Assembly: GCA_014825775.1 (NCBI GenBank)
Contig: MVAQ01000021.1
Coordinates: forward strand, 1-64,000
Reading direction: 5' to 3'
Length of the DNA stretch: 64,000 bases
From: Krasilnikovozyma curviuscula
Taxonomy: Eukaryota > Basidiomycota > Tremellomycetes > Cystofilobasidiales > Mrakiaceae
A program made the position numbers and the translations under genes. Every line of letters starts with the position of its first letter. Positions within the stretch are counted from its first letter, which is position 1. Under the pieces are notes generated by a model. That model ran no database searches. It worked only from the letters and a program-made list of their open reading frames with translations, and had not been told where the DNA came from. Positions 30,487 through 42,731 of the stretch are shown one piece after another.

Positions 30487-32849
30487 TTAAGCATCTTTTT
30501 CATCAGCCTCTCCAAACTGACCGAGCGTCATGAAGGCATCAACCAACCAAAAGAGCTCCGCTCTGATCAACTCAAAACCTCTCCAAGTGATTAAGTCCCT
30601 CAAGAACAAAAGGTGGTTATAGATGACGACCGCAACAAACTTCAACAATCCGACGATCAGGTCTTTCATGAACTCTAGAAGGGACGCTGACAAGTTCCAA
30701 GGAACGCCTGGTTGTTCTACGCATGGCTCTCCAGGGAAGTACTCCCTTTGATCTCTAATGAGCCAAGAGTAGCCTAATGATTATTGAGTCAGTAAGTATT
30801 CCTTTCATGATGATGAGGGACTCACCAGCGATGTCGTGGAAAGCCAAAGGAGCAAGACGTTGGATGAGACCGTAGACATTGGTCTCCCAAGCGATACCAC
30901 TGAGAATTACTGGGATACCGACATGGTACCAGAATGGCTCTGGGACCAGCGATGGAGGCATCTGCAAATCAAAAATGGATGATTAGTCCATGACGAGAGA
31001 TGCAGGAGTTTTCATACTTCACCTTAGGAACTGGATCGCCAGAGTAAATATCTGAATCTCTTTTGACTGCAATAGACCATCTTTTAGCTATATTTGCACT
31101 AGTCCCTGTAACCCACACGAACAAGTTCGTATTAGATAATCGCAAGAGGTACAAAAATATCACAAAAACTCACAGTCAGTCGGGAAGCGATCCTCAAAAG
31201 TTTGAACAAACTTCAAGTCTCCGACCATAGGACTCGCGTAGGTTAAGTGATAGATGTCACATTTCTCAAACTGGGGAAGAGAGTCGAAAGGAACGCTATC
31301 CATTCTGATGGCGATGTCGCTGGCAGCAATTCTAAAAGAATGACGGACAGATTAACTTCAGACACAGAACATAAAAAACTGCTTCTTAACTGACGTAGAG
31401 ACTGCTCCTCCCAAACTATGACCGGTGATATACAACTCAACGTCAACACCAGCATCCTTTGCAGCTTTAATGCGTTCACCAACGATTGTAACCAGGCCTG
31501 TAAAGGGAAGGGAGTAGCAGATCAAATATTCGTATACAATGGAACGTAGTACTCACCGTCAGTTTTAGCATCGACCTCCTTGTTATCCATACTTGGGCTT
31601 GGAGTAGGATCAACAGAGGCGTAACCGCCGTATCCATCAGGGCTGTTCCAAAGTGCCCAGAATCCCAAGTGGACCTGACCGAGCTGAAAATAGAGATGAA
31701 TTTAAGCTATGGAAGATTGAAATGAGTAAAAAGACTTGAATTTATTGACATACCAGTGTGTTATCAGCAGGCAGATGACCGCCGTCGAAGAGTTCACCAA
31801 TTTTGAAGTAGATCCACTCCAATGGCTCGAAAGGGAATGGGAGGCCATTCTTAAACCACACAGAGGGCTGATTTTCTGTAAGGGATAACAAAATTATAGA
31901 TGGTTTGGTGATCAGGGAAGAAAAGGCAGTAACTGACGATTTTTGATCCAAGGACCAAGATAGTAGACTAATCGAATAATGGGAAGGACCAAAACAACGA
32001 TTCCGAGCAAGAGCGGAACCCACAAAGGAACAACGAAGAGCGAAAACACGATCAAAAATGTGATCGTTCTCCATCTCGTATTTGGGTCGGTGAAAGCTTG
32101 GAGTTGTTCGGCTGTTAAGAAACGATTTGGAGCTGCGCCACGAACCAAGTTGGCCCTGAAAAACCTGACATCTTGATAGAAGTCACCTAGAGCGAGACCA
32201 GGGACGATCCATACGGAGAGGTAGGCGTAGAAGAGCGCGATGATGTGAGTCCAATGCCATGGTGCTAATCCAGGCTTGTCTGGCGTTCCCCAGCTGTATT
32301 CAGGCAACCAAGGTCCATCAGGATTGACTCCGGTTCCTCTGAAAGCCTATGAGAGAAGAGACTCAACACTACTTCTCGTACGTTTGGCACTAGAATAGTG
32401 TCGAGCTCACTAGAATGATTCTTTTCTTGACTCTTCCACTAGAGCTTCTCCATTCATCCTCAACAAGTGCAGCCATGCTTCTGATGAAAGCAGGTTGTTC
32501 CGAGTTTTCGACGAAAGTGTGCGAGTGATTCGAAACGACCTTGAAAGCTGTTACTCGATGGAACTGATTGAATCCACCTGGAGGAGGGAACTTAGCCAAA
32601 ATGACTCGAGCTTCATCTTGAGTCTTCGAAACCGGAAGAAACAGTCTGTAGGTCCAACGACACAAGTCTGCACAAAGGTCGACGCGAGCTTGAGTTTCAC
32701 GAGGAAGCGCCCCGGGATACTTGTAAAATATGTTCAGTTCAGTCAACGATTTAGTGCCGGAGCGCTACTACACCAAAGATTGCTAAGCAACAGCTTATTC
32801 CATCGCTTCGGTACACCACCAGTATACTTACTGCCTGTGGGTTAGTCAT
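30487..32849 (-). CDS. Membrane-associated class 3 lipase
   Basis: Ten exons: 32849-32832, 32719-32411, 32346-31938, 31875-31754, 31683-31557, 31497-31395, 31331-31174, 31105-31023, 30961-30826, 30773-30487; 583 residues. The alpha/beta-hydrolase core shows the oxyanion region IILAFRGTG and nucleophile elbow ITGHSLGGA (Ser356), then YASPMVGD and SGDPVPK, as in fungal class 3 lipases; the Asp in SGDPVPK and a later His (FHDIAG) are catalytic triad candidates. Two hydrophobic stretches (about 135-160 and 200-235) lie between the oxyanion strand and the nucleophile, and another is near the C terminus (LLEFMKDLIVGLLKFVAVV), so it is probably membrane-embedded. The start is the least certain part: exon 1 codes only MTNPQA, and the frame stays open upstream of that ATG. 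Substrate is unknown; it may act on acylglycerols in an internal membrane. Confidence 0.85.
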
Positions 32850-33355
32850 ATCAGCAGTGCAGGGTGGCGAAAGATCTTCTGGGGCGTGGAAACTCTGGGG
32901 ATGATGACGATTAAGATCAGGAATTTGGTCTCTACGATGGCGTTAGGACAGCCAACGTCCCATCTAGAGAAGTGGACAGCAATTCACGACGTACAAGAGG
33001 TGACTTTTGCAGAAATTTGAATGGAGATGGAGTTGGATGTCACTTTCCGTTGAATCACAAGGTAACAGAGCCAATTGAATAGCTTGGCCGCAAGCGATAA
33101 ATCCCTTGAGATGAGACATAGGCAGCAAAGAAACAGAAAGGAGAAAAGAATAACTTTCTTTCAAGCTTGTTGAGATGAGAGGGGCTCGCTAGCAAAATGT
33201 CCAAACAAACTCGTAGAGCAATATTGCCTCTGCGGGAATCAATCTCTGCAGCAGAACACACAATAACGGCAACTCTTGATATTGGCAGCCTTTCAGTAAA
33301 CGACTTGGTTAAAGGCTGATCCTAGAGCCCTGCTCAGCGAAATCTCCCTCTCAAT
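32850..33355. other. Spacer between lipase and SET9
   Basis: Upstream region of the lipase and 3' region of SET9, both on minus. The in-frame open stretch directly upstream of the lipase ATG (to about 32937, bounded by TAA) could be leader or extra coding sequence. Confidence 0.45.
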
Positions 33356-36300
33356 TTACAAAAGCGCATCGACTTGAGAGAGCGTCTTAGATGACTTCAG
33401 TAGCTCAGGAGGCCGGTGAGGAACCAATGATAGCTGCTGTTGTTGCTGGTGATACTGCAATGGTAGAGGCCGAAGTGGTTGCGAGGATCGAACTCCTTGT
33501 GGATGGCGAACTGGTAGTTGAGCTCGATTCTGAGGTAGAGATGACTGTTTTTCCAGTTTGACTGACGATTTGGATACGCTAGCTTCATCCTTGGAAGTCT
33601 TTGATTTCTTCTTGTTTGAAGGCTTCCTCTCATCTTCCGAGGACGAAGTGTCACACAGGTCCACCACAATGGGCTCAGCTTCGGTCCCACTTCCGGTTAT
33701 TTTGGGTCGGCGAGGCGAGATGTAGCCTTTGAGCTCCAAAGGCGTTCTTGTCTTCAAATGGACACGACTTTGATTAGGCTGAAAGTGGTACATTATTACA
33801 GCTAACGTTGTTGGAGAGGTAGCTGTAACGGGAAGGGACTCACTGGAACATCCTTGTCGCCGTTGTCGCCGTTGTCAAGTCCTACACCGTCATCTTCTCG
33901 CAAATTATACTCGTTCTCTTCGTCTTTCAGCCTTTCTACAATCTCTGGCATTTCTTTAGAACTTGCAAGAATGTTGATCATAAGATGAAGGACCCCGTAT
34001 CGCTCGGCTATCCGTTTGGCTTCCTTAAGACTAGTCCTGCCGATGGAGAGGGAGGGGATCTTCAGTGTCTGCTCTAAGAGCCTAAGAAAAGAACTAACCA
34101 TATTCCAGCATAAGCAGGATTACCTCGGTAGATCCATTTGTCCTTGTCCCTCATAGAGAGAAGGTGTCGTTTTCGATCAATGTAAGATAAAGATGTCGTC
34201 TTCAGAATGGCGGACAGATTCACCCAGCTGAGAAAAAAAAAACAAAAAAAAAAAAACACAAATCTGAGCTCCTGATCATTTCGAGAATTATATCGACGGA
34301 GGTACTTACGAATCTTGCTGACGGCGCAAAATAATTTGACCACGAATCACCGTCTTGTAGAATACGACTTGATCGTATTCGGCAAGTCTGACTCGAGGTA
34401 TCTTTCCCATGTAGCAATCGCCAGTGTACGGCCGAGGATCAGGCGGATATACCTTCTTGAGAAAGCCATTCGGATTGCGGAGCCTGGCCAAAGCATCTCT
34501 CCTCACCGGTTCACTCTCCAGCCCGTTCTCGAAGTCGTCAGATGAATATACATCGTCCTCGTTCAGTTTCAGGGTCTTGGAGTCGTTGTCTAGAGGATCG
34601 GCGTTGAGAAAGGCTCGAAGCTGGAGAAATAAAAATGATATCAGATGCAATGCTATCAATGGCGAATGTAAAAAGAAGACTGCACCTCTTTCGGTATGCC
34701 AAGTTCACAAGCTTTCACTCTAGCACGTTCGAGTGGTATCCTAAGAGGACGGAGCGTAATAGTAAGAGATTAGTTGATAAGAAACAGTAGCATGCGAGGA
34801 GAACTACTCACCACGTTCCTTGAGTATAATTCAAACCACCTGTTTTGATCAAAACAACCGGTTCAGGACCAACTGGTATTTTTCCGCAATGGAGAAAGAT
34901 CGATTCTGAGAGCTTGACCATGTTCGTTAGGTTTACAAAGCTGCAGCCAAAGGCAAAACGTGTCAGTCATACGATGACTGGAGATCAGTCATGGAAGTCA
35001 GACTCACGCTCCGGGCTGAGGGGTGCGTAACACAAGAACATTGTTGATGACAGCTTGAAGCATTTCGATCTGGAACCAGCCAAACATATTTAGGCTAGCA
35101 GTATCTTGAAGGGTCAAGTGGAAATAAACTCACATCGTTATGTACCACCTTCGTCACTCCATAGTCCCTCAAACCTGACCGCTGAAGTAACTTCAGATGC
35201 TTACGCTCTTCGTAATTACGCTTCAAGCAGACCTTCTCAACTTCGTCGAAATCGGGTTTCGGAGCTCGCCGTGCTTTACGCATCGGCCAGGGAAGTTGGA
35301 AAATGACTCGGTGCCTTACACAGCTTCAGTAAGTACCCATAACCACAAAAGGAATTAGCAGCAGACCATTAGGCGAAAGAAGAAATTAAAACTCACCGGA
35401 GACAGTCCAGCTCCTGGATACCTTCCCCGTGCGGATCTATCTTCAATAAAACCTCTTTCTCATTCTTACAAGCCGCACAGAGGTTTTCACCCCTAATTTT
35501 CGGTACCTCTCTCGATGCAGGTACCTTGAATCCCCAATGATAGTCAGCGCTCAGTGCACCAATTCCATTGTTCGGTGCCAATCCACCGCTCTGCATGCTA
35601 ACTTTTGCTGCAGAGAGCATTTCCTTCAGACTGTAATTCGCAAAACTAAATCGGGGTTTACTCAAAAGTCGCTGAGATGCCCTAGCAGGCTTGTCAATCT
35701 CATAGATTTCATCTTCGTAAGAGTCATGCGATGTGGGTGGGGTCGGTGGTTTGTAGGGTCGAGTGGCTGTCAATACCGATGATTCTGCATAATTGGGAAA
35801 TTCACTGAGGTTGAAAACGGAAGAGGTAGATGGTGATGAGAGAGATTCTGGTGAGAGTGCAGTTGGAAAAGCGTTGCTTGAGGATAGTGGCATTTGGTTG
35901 GGAATGACAAGTGACGGTATTGAAGGGGAAACTGATACTGGTGTTGAGGAAGGTTTGGTCGAGGAAGGAGTTTCACCATTCTGATTGGCGAAGTGACCAC
36001 GACCCAACTCTTCACACGTTTTACACAAGCATTCACAGTTGCGAGGTCCGAAGTAGTTATCACCATAGTACGTCGTGATTTCTTGACCAATCGCGATATT
36101 TTTCAGCACCTTGAATGTGACATTTCGTCCTTCTTTTCTCAATTCAGCTGTGGGTCGACAGTCGTGCTATTGTAAGAGTAGGCCCATCAGCACTAAGTTG
36201 GATTCATTGGAGTAATTTTAAAAAAAAAGTCACGTTTAAGAACCGGGCTGGTCCAAGAAATAGCAAATACCTCTTCAGCTTAACACTCCAGAGAACTGAG

Positions 36301-37754
36301 AAATCACGGAGAGCTCGTCCTTTGACAACCTCTGTAGGGGGACTTCTTGGCGATTCCTTCATCAAAGAAGGTAGTGGAACCGCTGATATTGATTCAGTAG
36401 GTTCACTAGAGGTCGCCGACGAGGAAGATACACGTGTTGATTTCGAATGGAGCGCAGACGGACCCGCGATCCTTGTGATGTTAGATCCCGCACCAGGGAA
36501 GAAGAGAGGAACGTCATCTTCCTCATCGTATTCATCACACCCGTTCCTACCCTCGTCATCCAAATCATCATCATCATCAATGACAATCAGCCCATCGTTC
36601 CTCTCCTTCCATGCTGGTTGCCTCTCCTCCTTGGCTTTACCTTTCCCTTTACTAACTGTCGAAGGCCTGGCAACAGAACCAGCACTGGAATTGAAATCGA
36701 CGTCCATAGAGCCAAATTCAGCCACGGCCTGAGAAGCTGCTGCCTCTGCCTCATTCTCGATGTCGCCTCGACTCATTTCTGCCACGCGCTGAGGGCTGAG
36801 TTCAGCCAGACTGCCTCGGAGTTCGCTGATAATGCTTCCTGCCGGTATGGGTCGAACCGCAAAGATGCCCAGTTCGGTTTTCATGGTCACTTTGGTATAT
36901 CGAGGAGTCGGTGCGAATTCGAAGCGACTGCTCACAGATATTTGTCAGCCGGTTCCATTTGGAAATAGAAATACATCCAGACTACTTACGTTCCCCGAAG
37001 ATACGCAGTCATGTAGTGTCGAGCGTGGCTAGAGTCATTGAGGAATCTGTTCAGTTCAAATTCTTGCAGTAGGTCATTGAAAGGCAAAAGCAGACTGACT
37101 GAGCGAACCTGTCCTTGTCAGCGTCCGTCTTCCCCCCTAGATATGCCTTGACCACAGGAACCCTGGAAGGACAAAAAACGGAAGGGGCCTCAGCTGCCAG
37201 CTATTAGTCTCCTGCTTTTGTTTCTGTCAAGCCAATTCTTACTCTAACAACGCAAAGATTGCTTCCCGAACCTTAGCATTTTTAATCACATGCTACGGAG
37301 ATTCCCCACACGGCAAAGTTAAGAGTTGATTTTGAAGAGGTCAGACCGCGAAAACATCAATGGCGAAGCTAATCGCGTGTAGTTAAACGAGACACCGTGA
37401 TTTACCTCCTGTATGATGTCCAAGATGGGCTTGGGGTCATAATACGGTCCCTTATAGGTCGCATTCTGTTTGTGGACGCCGAACCTGCTCAGCTTGTGTG
37501 GGAAACCAACAGAGTCCTGTTTCAAGGCAAGCGTTCAGAGGGAGCGGTTGGGCTTGTCAGCTTTCTCCGTTCTCAAAGAGTAATGTTATTCCAAAGGTTT
37601 ATTAGAAACGTACGAGAAGGATGTCGCTACGGAATCAGTTGGGAACGTAATTGAGCAGTTGCGTAGAGGAAGGAAGGACACAGGTTTGTAGAGCTTACGA
37701 GAGGAAGTCGTCGTCCTCTCCCAGCTGGTCTGCAGTAAAGACCCTTGAGGCCAT
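33356..37754 (-). CDS. SET9: SET9/Suv4-20-type histone H4K20 methyltransferase
   Basis: Sixteen exons: 37754-37699, 37626-37614, 37516-37406, 37292-37243, 37162-37109, 37028-36990, 36927-36234, 36166-35397, 35314-35134, 35069-35008, 34940-34812, 34740-34686, 34620-34310, 34227-34124, 34073-33844, 33778-33356; 1,093 residues. The helical N domain (FLSDILLDSVGFPHKL) leads into a SET domain: GIFAVRPIPAGSIISEL, then GPARFLNHDCRPTAEL (334-348), ITTYYGDNYFG and the post-SET cluster NCECLCKTCE. This combination is specific to Set9/KMT5B-C enzymes, which methylate H4K20 in chromatin. The SET domain is interrupted by a 150-residue acidic insertion (about 155-310). Two stretches look like SUMO-interacting motifs (GLIVIDDDDD near 220; PIVVDLCDTSSSEDE near 990). 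Exon 2 has 13 nt. The 3' splice site before exon 7 is ambiguous by 3 nt. The long C-terminal half is unrecognised. Confidence 0.92.
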
Positions 37755-38836
37755 TACTTAGTGCTGAGGGGCCAGCAGTAGAAAGTATAGCTGAGGGCTG
37801 TTTGGTTTCCGGATACCAGTGAGATCGTTCGAACGAGGAGCAGAGACCAGAAAAACAGAGGGGGACTCAGTAGCGACAGAGACAAGGAGAAGGCCGTCAT
37901 ACAGCAAGCCATTAGTTTACTTACTGGGAATGCTGTCAATCAGACTTTCCTGTTTAGCATGGGAAAGTGCAGATATGGTCCAAGTAAACATTGAATGCTG
38001 TCATGACCAGTGACTTCAATCATTTTCAGAATAGTCTTCCAGGAAATATGGGAGGGAGTTGGAGCTAAATTCCACGTTCTCAGGATAGATAATACTTTTG
38101 TACGATAAATTGTAGACTCAGTCAGGTCAATAGTAGTTATATGGCGCGTTATTAGAAGACCCACTATCGGCCAGATATTGCAGTATTTAGCCTGGATAGC
38201 AGTTAGAAAGTACTGATAGGTACACTGAGGAAATAATCTTGAATAAGAATAAGTTATGAAAGAAGTCCAGTTGGCATGAAGTTGTCTAATACTCCAGCAG
38301 GTCGCGCCGACGCTGGAACCGGGCGCTGCTCGTCACCAGAAACCGGCTTCTCTTCCGCTGAACAACCATGATTCTGAAGAACATGCTGGAAGTTCTGGTT
38401 CTGGGCAAAATTCGCGAATGATAGCCACATTTTCAATCGGGAAGAGTAAGACAGTGCGGTCTCTGGATGGATATGACAGAGTCCCAATACTCTGAGCGGC
38501 AACGGGGCTCAGAAGTTGTACAGAATACTACGATACAACTGCTACAGCATTTACAGGCCGATCCGGTTTCTATTCCTCCGATAGGAAAATCAGGTTGAAA
38601 TGCCATAGTACCGCCAGTAACCGCCGTCGAGTTTTCTCCATATCCCCACTCGCAGGCTTATCTCTCACCTTCGACGCCTACCTCCTTCTTATTCTATATG
38701 CAAGTGGAACACTGTCCTATTCTTTCTGTCCACTGCTCTTAAGCTTAAGATTTATGAAGCTGACTTCCTTTCGTCTCTAATCCTCAGCTCGCTTTCACCG
38801 ATCCGGTATACCGATTCAACCTCGAAGCTTTCCAAA
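37755..38836. other. Divergent promoter region
   Basis: Lies between the divergent starts of SET9 (-) and the ketopantoate reductase-like gene (+). It contains one minus-strand frame (38502-38254, 82 codons) of uncertain status. No clear regulatory element was picked out. Confidence 0.5.
38254..38502 (-). CDS. Doubtful small ORF
   Basis: An ATG-initiated 82-codon frame on the minus strand inside the SET9/reductase spacer. Composition is protein-like (FANFAQNQNFQHVLQNHG; a Pro/Ala-rich C terminus), with no domain that I recognise. It may be a fragment of a decayed gene, an exon of a small gene, or chance. Confidence 0.2.
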   Translation of the reverse strand: MPLRVLGLCHIHPETALSYSSRLKMWLSFANFAQNQNFQHVLQNHGCSAEEKPVSGDEQRPVPASARPAGVLDNFMPTGLLS

Positions 38837-40157
38837 ATGCCTGATATTCTCTTGTTTGGTCTGGGAGCTATTGGTAGGCATTCTTTTATATATCTGTCAT
38901 CTTTAGCTACTTTTTTTAATCTGACGAAAGCCATTCTCTTTCTTCCATAACCCTTCGTTTTGCTACTCGAACGCAACTCTAACCCACCTCAGGCTCCACA
39001 TACGCTTATATCTTCCAAGAAGGAGGGGCTAACGTCTCTGTGGTCGCTCGATCCAATTACGAAGCTCTCAAGACATCCGGAATGAACTTCATCTCGCAAA
39101 CCACGCTGGCCTCGAACCAAAACTACAAATTCAACGGGGGCGCCTTCCCAAGCTGCTCTTCAGCCCTCAAGGCTCATCCAGACGGCTTCGATTACATCGT
39201 CTGTTGCTCCAAGGCGCTGTTGGGTGAGAAACCGGCGCTCGAAGATCTGATTGAGAGTGCAGTGACAGCAAAGACGGTCGTGATGGTCGTACAAAATGGT
39301 GTGGGAGCAGAAGCACCTCTGAGATCTAGAGTACGTCTTCGCTTCAGCATTGCTGAGGGCTAATACTGACGGTCACCGCTCACCGGCCGGTTTGTAGTTC
39401 CCTAACAACATTATTCTCACCTGTGTCACCTGGATAGGAGCTGGATCTACGGTCCCCGGTGAAGTTACCAACACGAACCTTCCTATCCCGTGTATGCAGT
39501 TTGGGCCACCCGAAACCAAAGCGAGCACCGCGGGTAAAACGTTCGATGACGAGATGAAAGCGTGCAGAGTGCTAGACTCGATACTCACTGCAGGAGGTGC
39601 TGACGCCGAGATTAAAGAGGATATGATGTCGGAGAGATGGAGGAAGGTCATGTGGAATGCCGCTTGGAATCCAACGACTGCTGTGGCTCAGACAAATACA
39701 AAAGCGTTCATGGCTGCATCTCCATTCAATCGCGCATTATGCTCGAATCTCAGTAAGTCTCACAACAAGTCCTTTCTCTTCACCATCTAACTATGTTTTT
39801 TTCTAAAAGTGACCGAAATCGCTCTCGTTGCTCAAGCACTTGGTCACGACGTCAGTTATGACGATGTCCCTAAACTGATGGCGAAGTGCGAGGCTGCACC
39901 CAATGGTCTTAACTCCTCAATGCAGGCCGACGTGGCAGCTGGTCGAATGACAGAGATCGAATGTATCCTGGGAACACCTCTGAGGGAGGCCAAGAGACTG
40001 GACTTGCACGTCCCAAATGTTGAAGCACTTTATTGTTGCGTGAAGGTAAGTTTTGGTCTTGGAAGGCAGCGACTGTACCGTTAGTATCTCTGACAATCCT
40101 GGATTTATTTCCTTTCATTAGGCTATCGATCAAAGAAATGCCGCTCTCAAAAAGTAG
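38837..40157 (+). CDS. Ketopantoate reductase (PanE/ApbA) family protein
   Basis: Five exons (38837-38873, 38993-39330, 39398-39752, 39810-40045, 40122-40157) encode 333 residues. The N terminus carries the dinucleotide loop ILLFGLGAIGSTYA (GxGxxG at 8-13), then VVMVVQNGVGAE, and the C-terminal helical domain has KVMWNAAWNPTTA and a final NVEALYCCVKA segment, as in 2-dehydropantoate 2-reductases. The reaction would be NADPH reduction of 2-dehydropantoate to pantoate for coenzyme A. Fungi often have several paralogues with undefined substrates, so the precise step is inferred. It is cytosolic by lack of a targeting signal. The gene is convergent with the GT31 gene. Confidence 0.88.
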
Positions 40158-40983
40158 ACGCATCTCATTTTGCGTATTTTGGTTATTTAAATGTGTTTTC
40201 ATTGGAACCTTTGAAAGATCATGCGGGCGATTAGTATTCAAATCAATTCTAGATCAAACACATCTATCGAGGAACGAGGATGAAGCTTCTTGGATAAAAA
40301 GGAAGACTGAAGAATCTGCACCTCTTCCCTCACAAAGAGCCATCCCTACCAAATTTAATGTCGTGTCTACTTGCCTAAACACGAATGGTTCTACATAATC
40401 TTAGTGTAAGCTTTGCGGGGAAAACTATATCATCATCATCTTGATGAACATCGGGTTGTCTTGACTGCCACTGCTTCTGGTTCCAGAAGCTCAAATGCTG
40501 AATAGTGATGGTCCGGTGAATGTATTAGAAGTAATGTACCGCTGGAAACTCTGATTGTCCTTAGAACGACAGAGTTTATTCATCAGGAAGAGAAGTACAA
40601 CCTGCGTATGATCTACATGCAGAGCACCCGGCTTTTGCAGACATGATGAAGGGTCTCTGTCAGATGAATTCCAGAGTGTTCAGGCGAAGACAGAAAAGAA
40701 GTAGTCTGTCAGATCCGAAGGGTAAGTTTTCAAGTGTAGACAGACCAGCCAATGTCAACGGTACGGATAAGTTCCGCGTTATTTAACGGTGTACCCCGGG
40801 TGAAAAGAGAGCTTTAACTTTAGTTGTTGGTGGGGAGTCGTTAGGGACTCAAGGTGGAGTTGATGATAGACTTTCAGCTAGCTTTGGTTCGAATAGAGCA
40901 AACATGATGAAAGCAACAAATGTCACTAATTTTTGAAGCATTGTGAAACTAAGCTTGCAAAACGAATCTACCGCAACCCAGTA
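40158..40983. other. Convergent 3' spacer
   Basis: Between the stop codons of the reductase (+) and the GT31 gene (-). No coding content or repeat seen. Confidence 0.5.
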
Positions 40984-42731
40984 TTACACATCCCAGCCCA
41001 TCGCCTTCTGCCTCGCCCGTTCATCTATAGCCTTCTGCGGCTCCCTTTTACCCTTCTCGATACTAACAGCCGGATCCACTCCGTTGTCCGCCGTATACGG
41101 TCGCCTTGCTTCAAACCAAATAGCTTTCATCTGAGTTGATATTGATTCAAACCAGTCGTCGTGTTTCAGCCAGTCTGCGGTCATTCAGAATTTAAGTCAG
41201 GAACAGGGTTGAGGTACGAAAGAGGGAAGAGACAACGTACGAAGTGCAATGATTTCGATATCAAGATCCAATTGATTGAAGTCACCCATCATCCACCCGT
41301 TGTCGATGAATGTCACTGGATCCGTCACTGGGTCCAAGTTCCGTAACCACTGTGCAGTCCTAGCGTCTTCGATTTTAGTGTTGTGCGCCGGCGTTCTATT
41401 TCGATATATCATCCACGTCAGAAGGTTTTCATGCCAGCGGTAGGATAAGCAAGGGACTTACATATCAGCTTTGCCTATCCATTCAGCGAGTGGCCATGAG
41501 AGTGCGTATCCTAGACCTCGGAAGTAGTATGGGAAGTGATAGGATTTGCCGGTGCTTGTACCCCAGTATATGTTTTTCGAGCAGTCAAGGTTGATGAATG
41601 CTGAAACTAGATTGGGCATAACTAGGAAAGTCTGGTGAATTAGGGGCGATAAGTGTCAAGAAGATGAGTCAGTGAGTTGAGAGTATACGAAGAGGATGGT
41701 GAACGTACATCGTCATCTGCTTTCCTGTAGTCCGAAAATAGCACTATCAGTCTTCGAGCTCTCTCTGACACATCAAAGCAACGTGTCATTGACTCACATT
41801 ACAAACCTAGGATGCTTCCAATCAGCACCTCTCGGCGTTGCAGCCCACTTGAACCATGCATGCGTTTTCCCTTCATCAATATTTTCCGGACAATCTACAA
41901 TTACAATGTCTGCAATGCAGGAAGTCAGTATGGCGTGTCGTGTCAATGGAAGATCCATACGTGAAGTCAATACTCACCTCTAAACTCTTCTTGCTCAATC
42001 GCTAATAGCCTTTCCTCCTCCTTATCCTTCGGCCTCCCAAACACAAACTTGAACTCAATCAAATGCGGTGGAAAGTCCGCTTTGTAGATGTTCCTCAGTA
42101 AACTCCTCCTCTCACTCTTCGACGCCATCGAAAACACGCCCAACAACAACAGCTTGTGATGGCCGTCCGCCGTCATTTCAGACATCGCGAGCGGAGCGTC
42201 ACAGCCAATTGTATGAGGCTGAGGAGCAGATAACAGTGCATAGTCTGGTTCCTCAAACGAACGAGAAATTTCAATCGGTAGACCTGTGTTAGGGTCCTTG
42301 GGGTGTAGGTCTTCAAGCATGATGACTTTGATAGGCGACCCGAGTCCATTTCCGCTCTCTTCGCCGATGATGAGAATGACAATAAGCAGCAACAGGCCTG
42401 CAATTGAGGTGCAGAACAAGACTGCTAGTCGGGTTTTTGAACGCGGTAGGAAGCCTAGGCACATTCTTTTGAATTTTCGAGTAAGAGGGATCTGTAGGGG
42501 GAGCTGAGGGAACGTTGTCGAGTATTTGTTGTAGCCAGGGCTTGAAGTCGATGATGACGGGACCGAGAGCGGCCGACTACTGTTGGTAGTTATTCTTTTC
42601 GAAGGGTGGAATGGTGAAGGTGGTGGGACTGCTTTTGTTGGGGATGAAGGTGGGAATCGGAACTGGGGAGAGGTGAGGGACGAAGGTGAACGGCCACCAC
42701 CTGAACCATCAGGGGACAACGAGCTGTCCAT
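40984..42731 (-). CDS. GT31-type glycosyltransferase, type II membrane protein
   Basis: Six exons: 42731-41978, 41909-41798, 41724-41709, 41631-41462, 41395-41241, 41174-40984; 465 residues. A 90-residue Ser/Pro-rich cytosolic tail precedes one hydrophobic anchor (about 100-121, TRLAVLFCTSIAGLLLLIVI) and a lumenal catalytic domain. SKSERRSLLRNIYK and LIEFKFVFG match the start of the beta-1,3-galactosyltransferase family GT31; FVMKADDDTFLV carries the DxD-type metal/UDP-sugar motif, followed by IYWGTSTGKSYHF and GLGYALSWPLAEWI. The protein probably acts in the Golgi on glycoproteins or surface glycans; donor and acceptor cannot be read from sequence. Exon 3 is only 16 nt and codes for the heart of the DDD motif. 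The chitin deacetylase, another cell-surface gene, is the next gene upstream on the same strand. Confidence 0.9.

Noticed and set aside
34231..34258. A-rich tract as an insertion scar or polyA of a retroelement
   Set aside because: On the coding (minus) strand it is simply the T-rich tract before the 3' splice site of SET9 exon 14.
36204..36230. Early end of the SET domain exon at VTFFLKLLQ
   Set aside because: That is read-through into the intron; splicing from 36234 to 36166 gives the invariant N-H-D-C of the SET domain.
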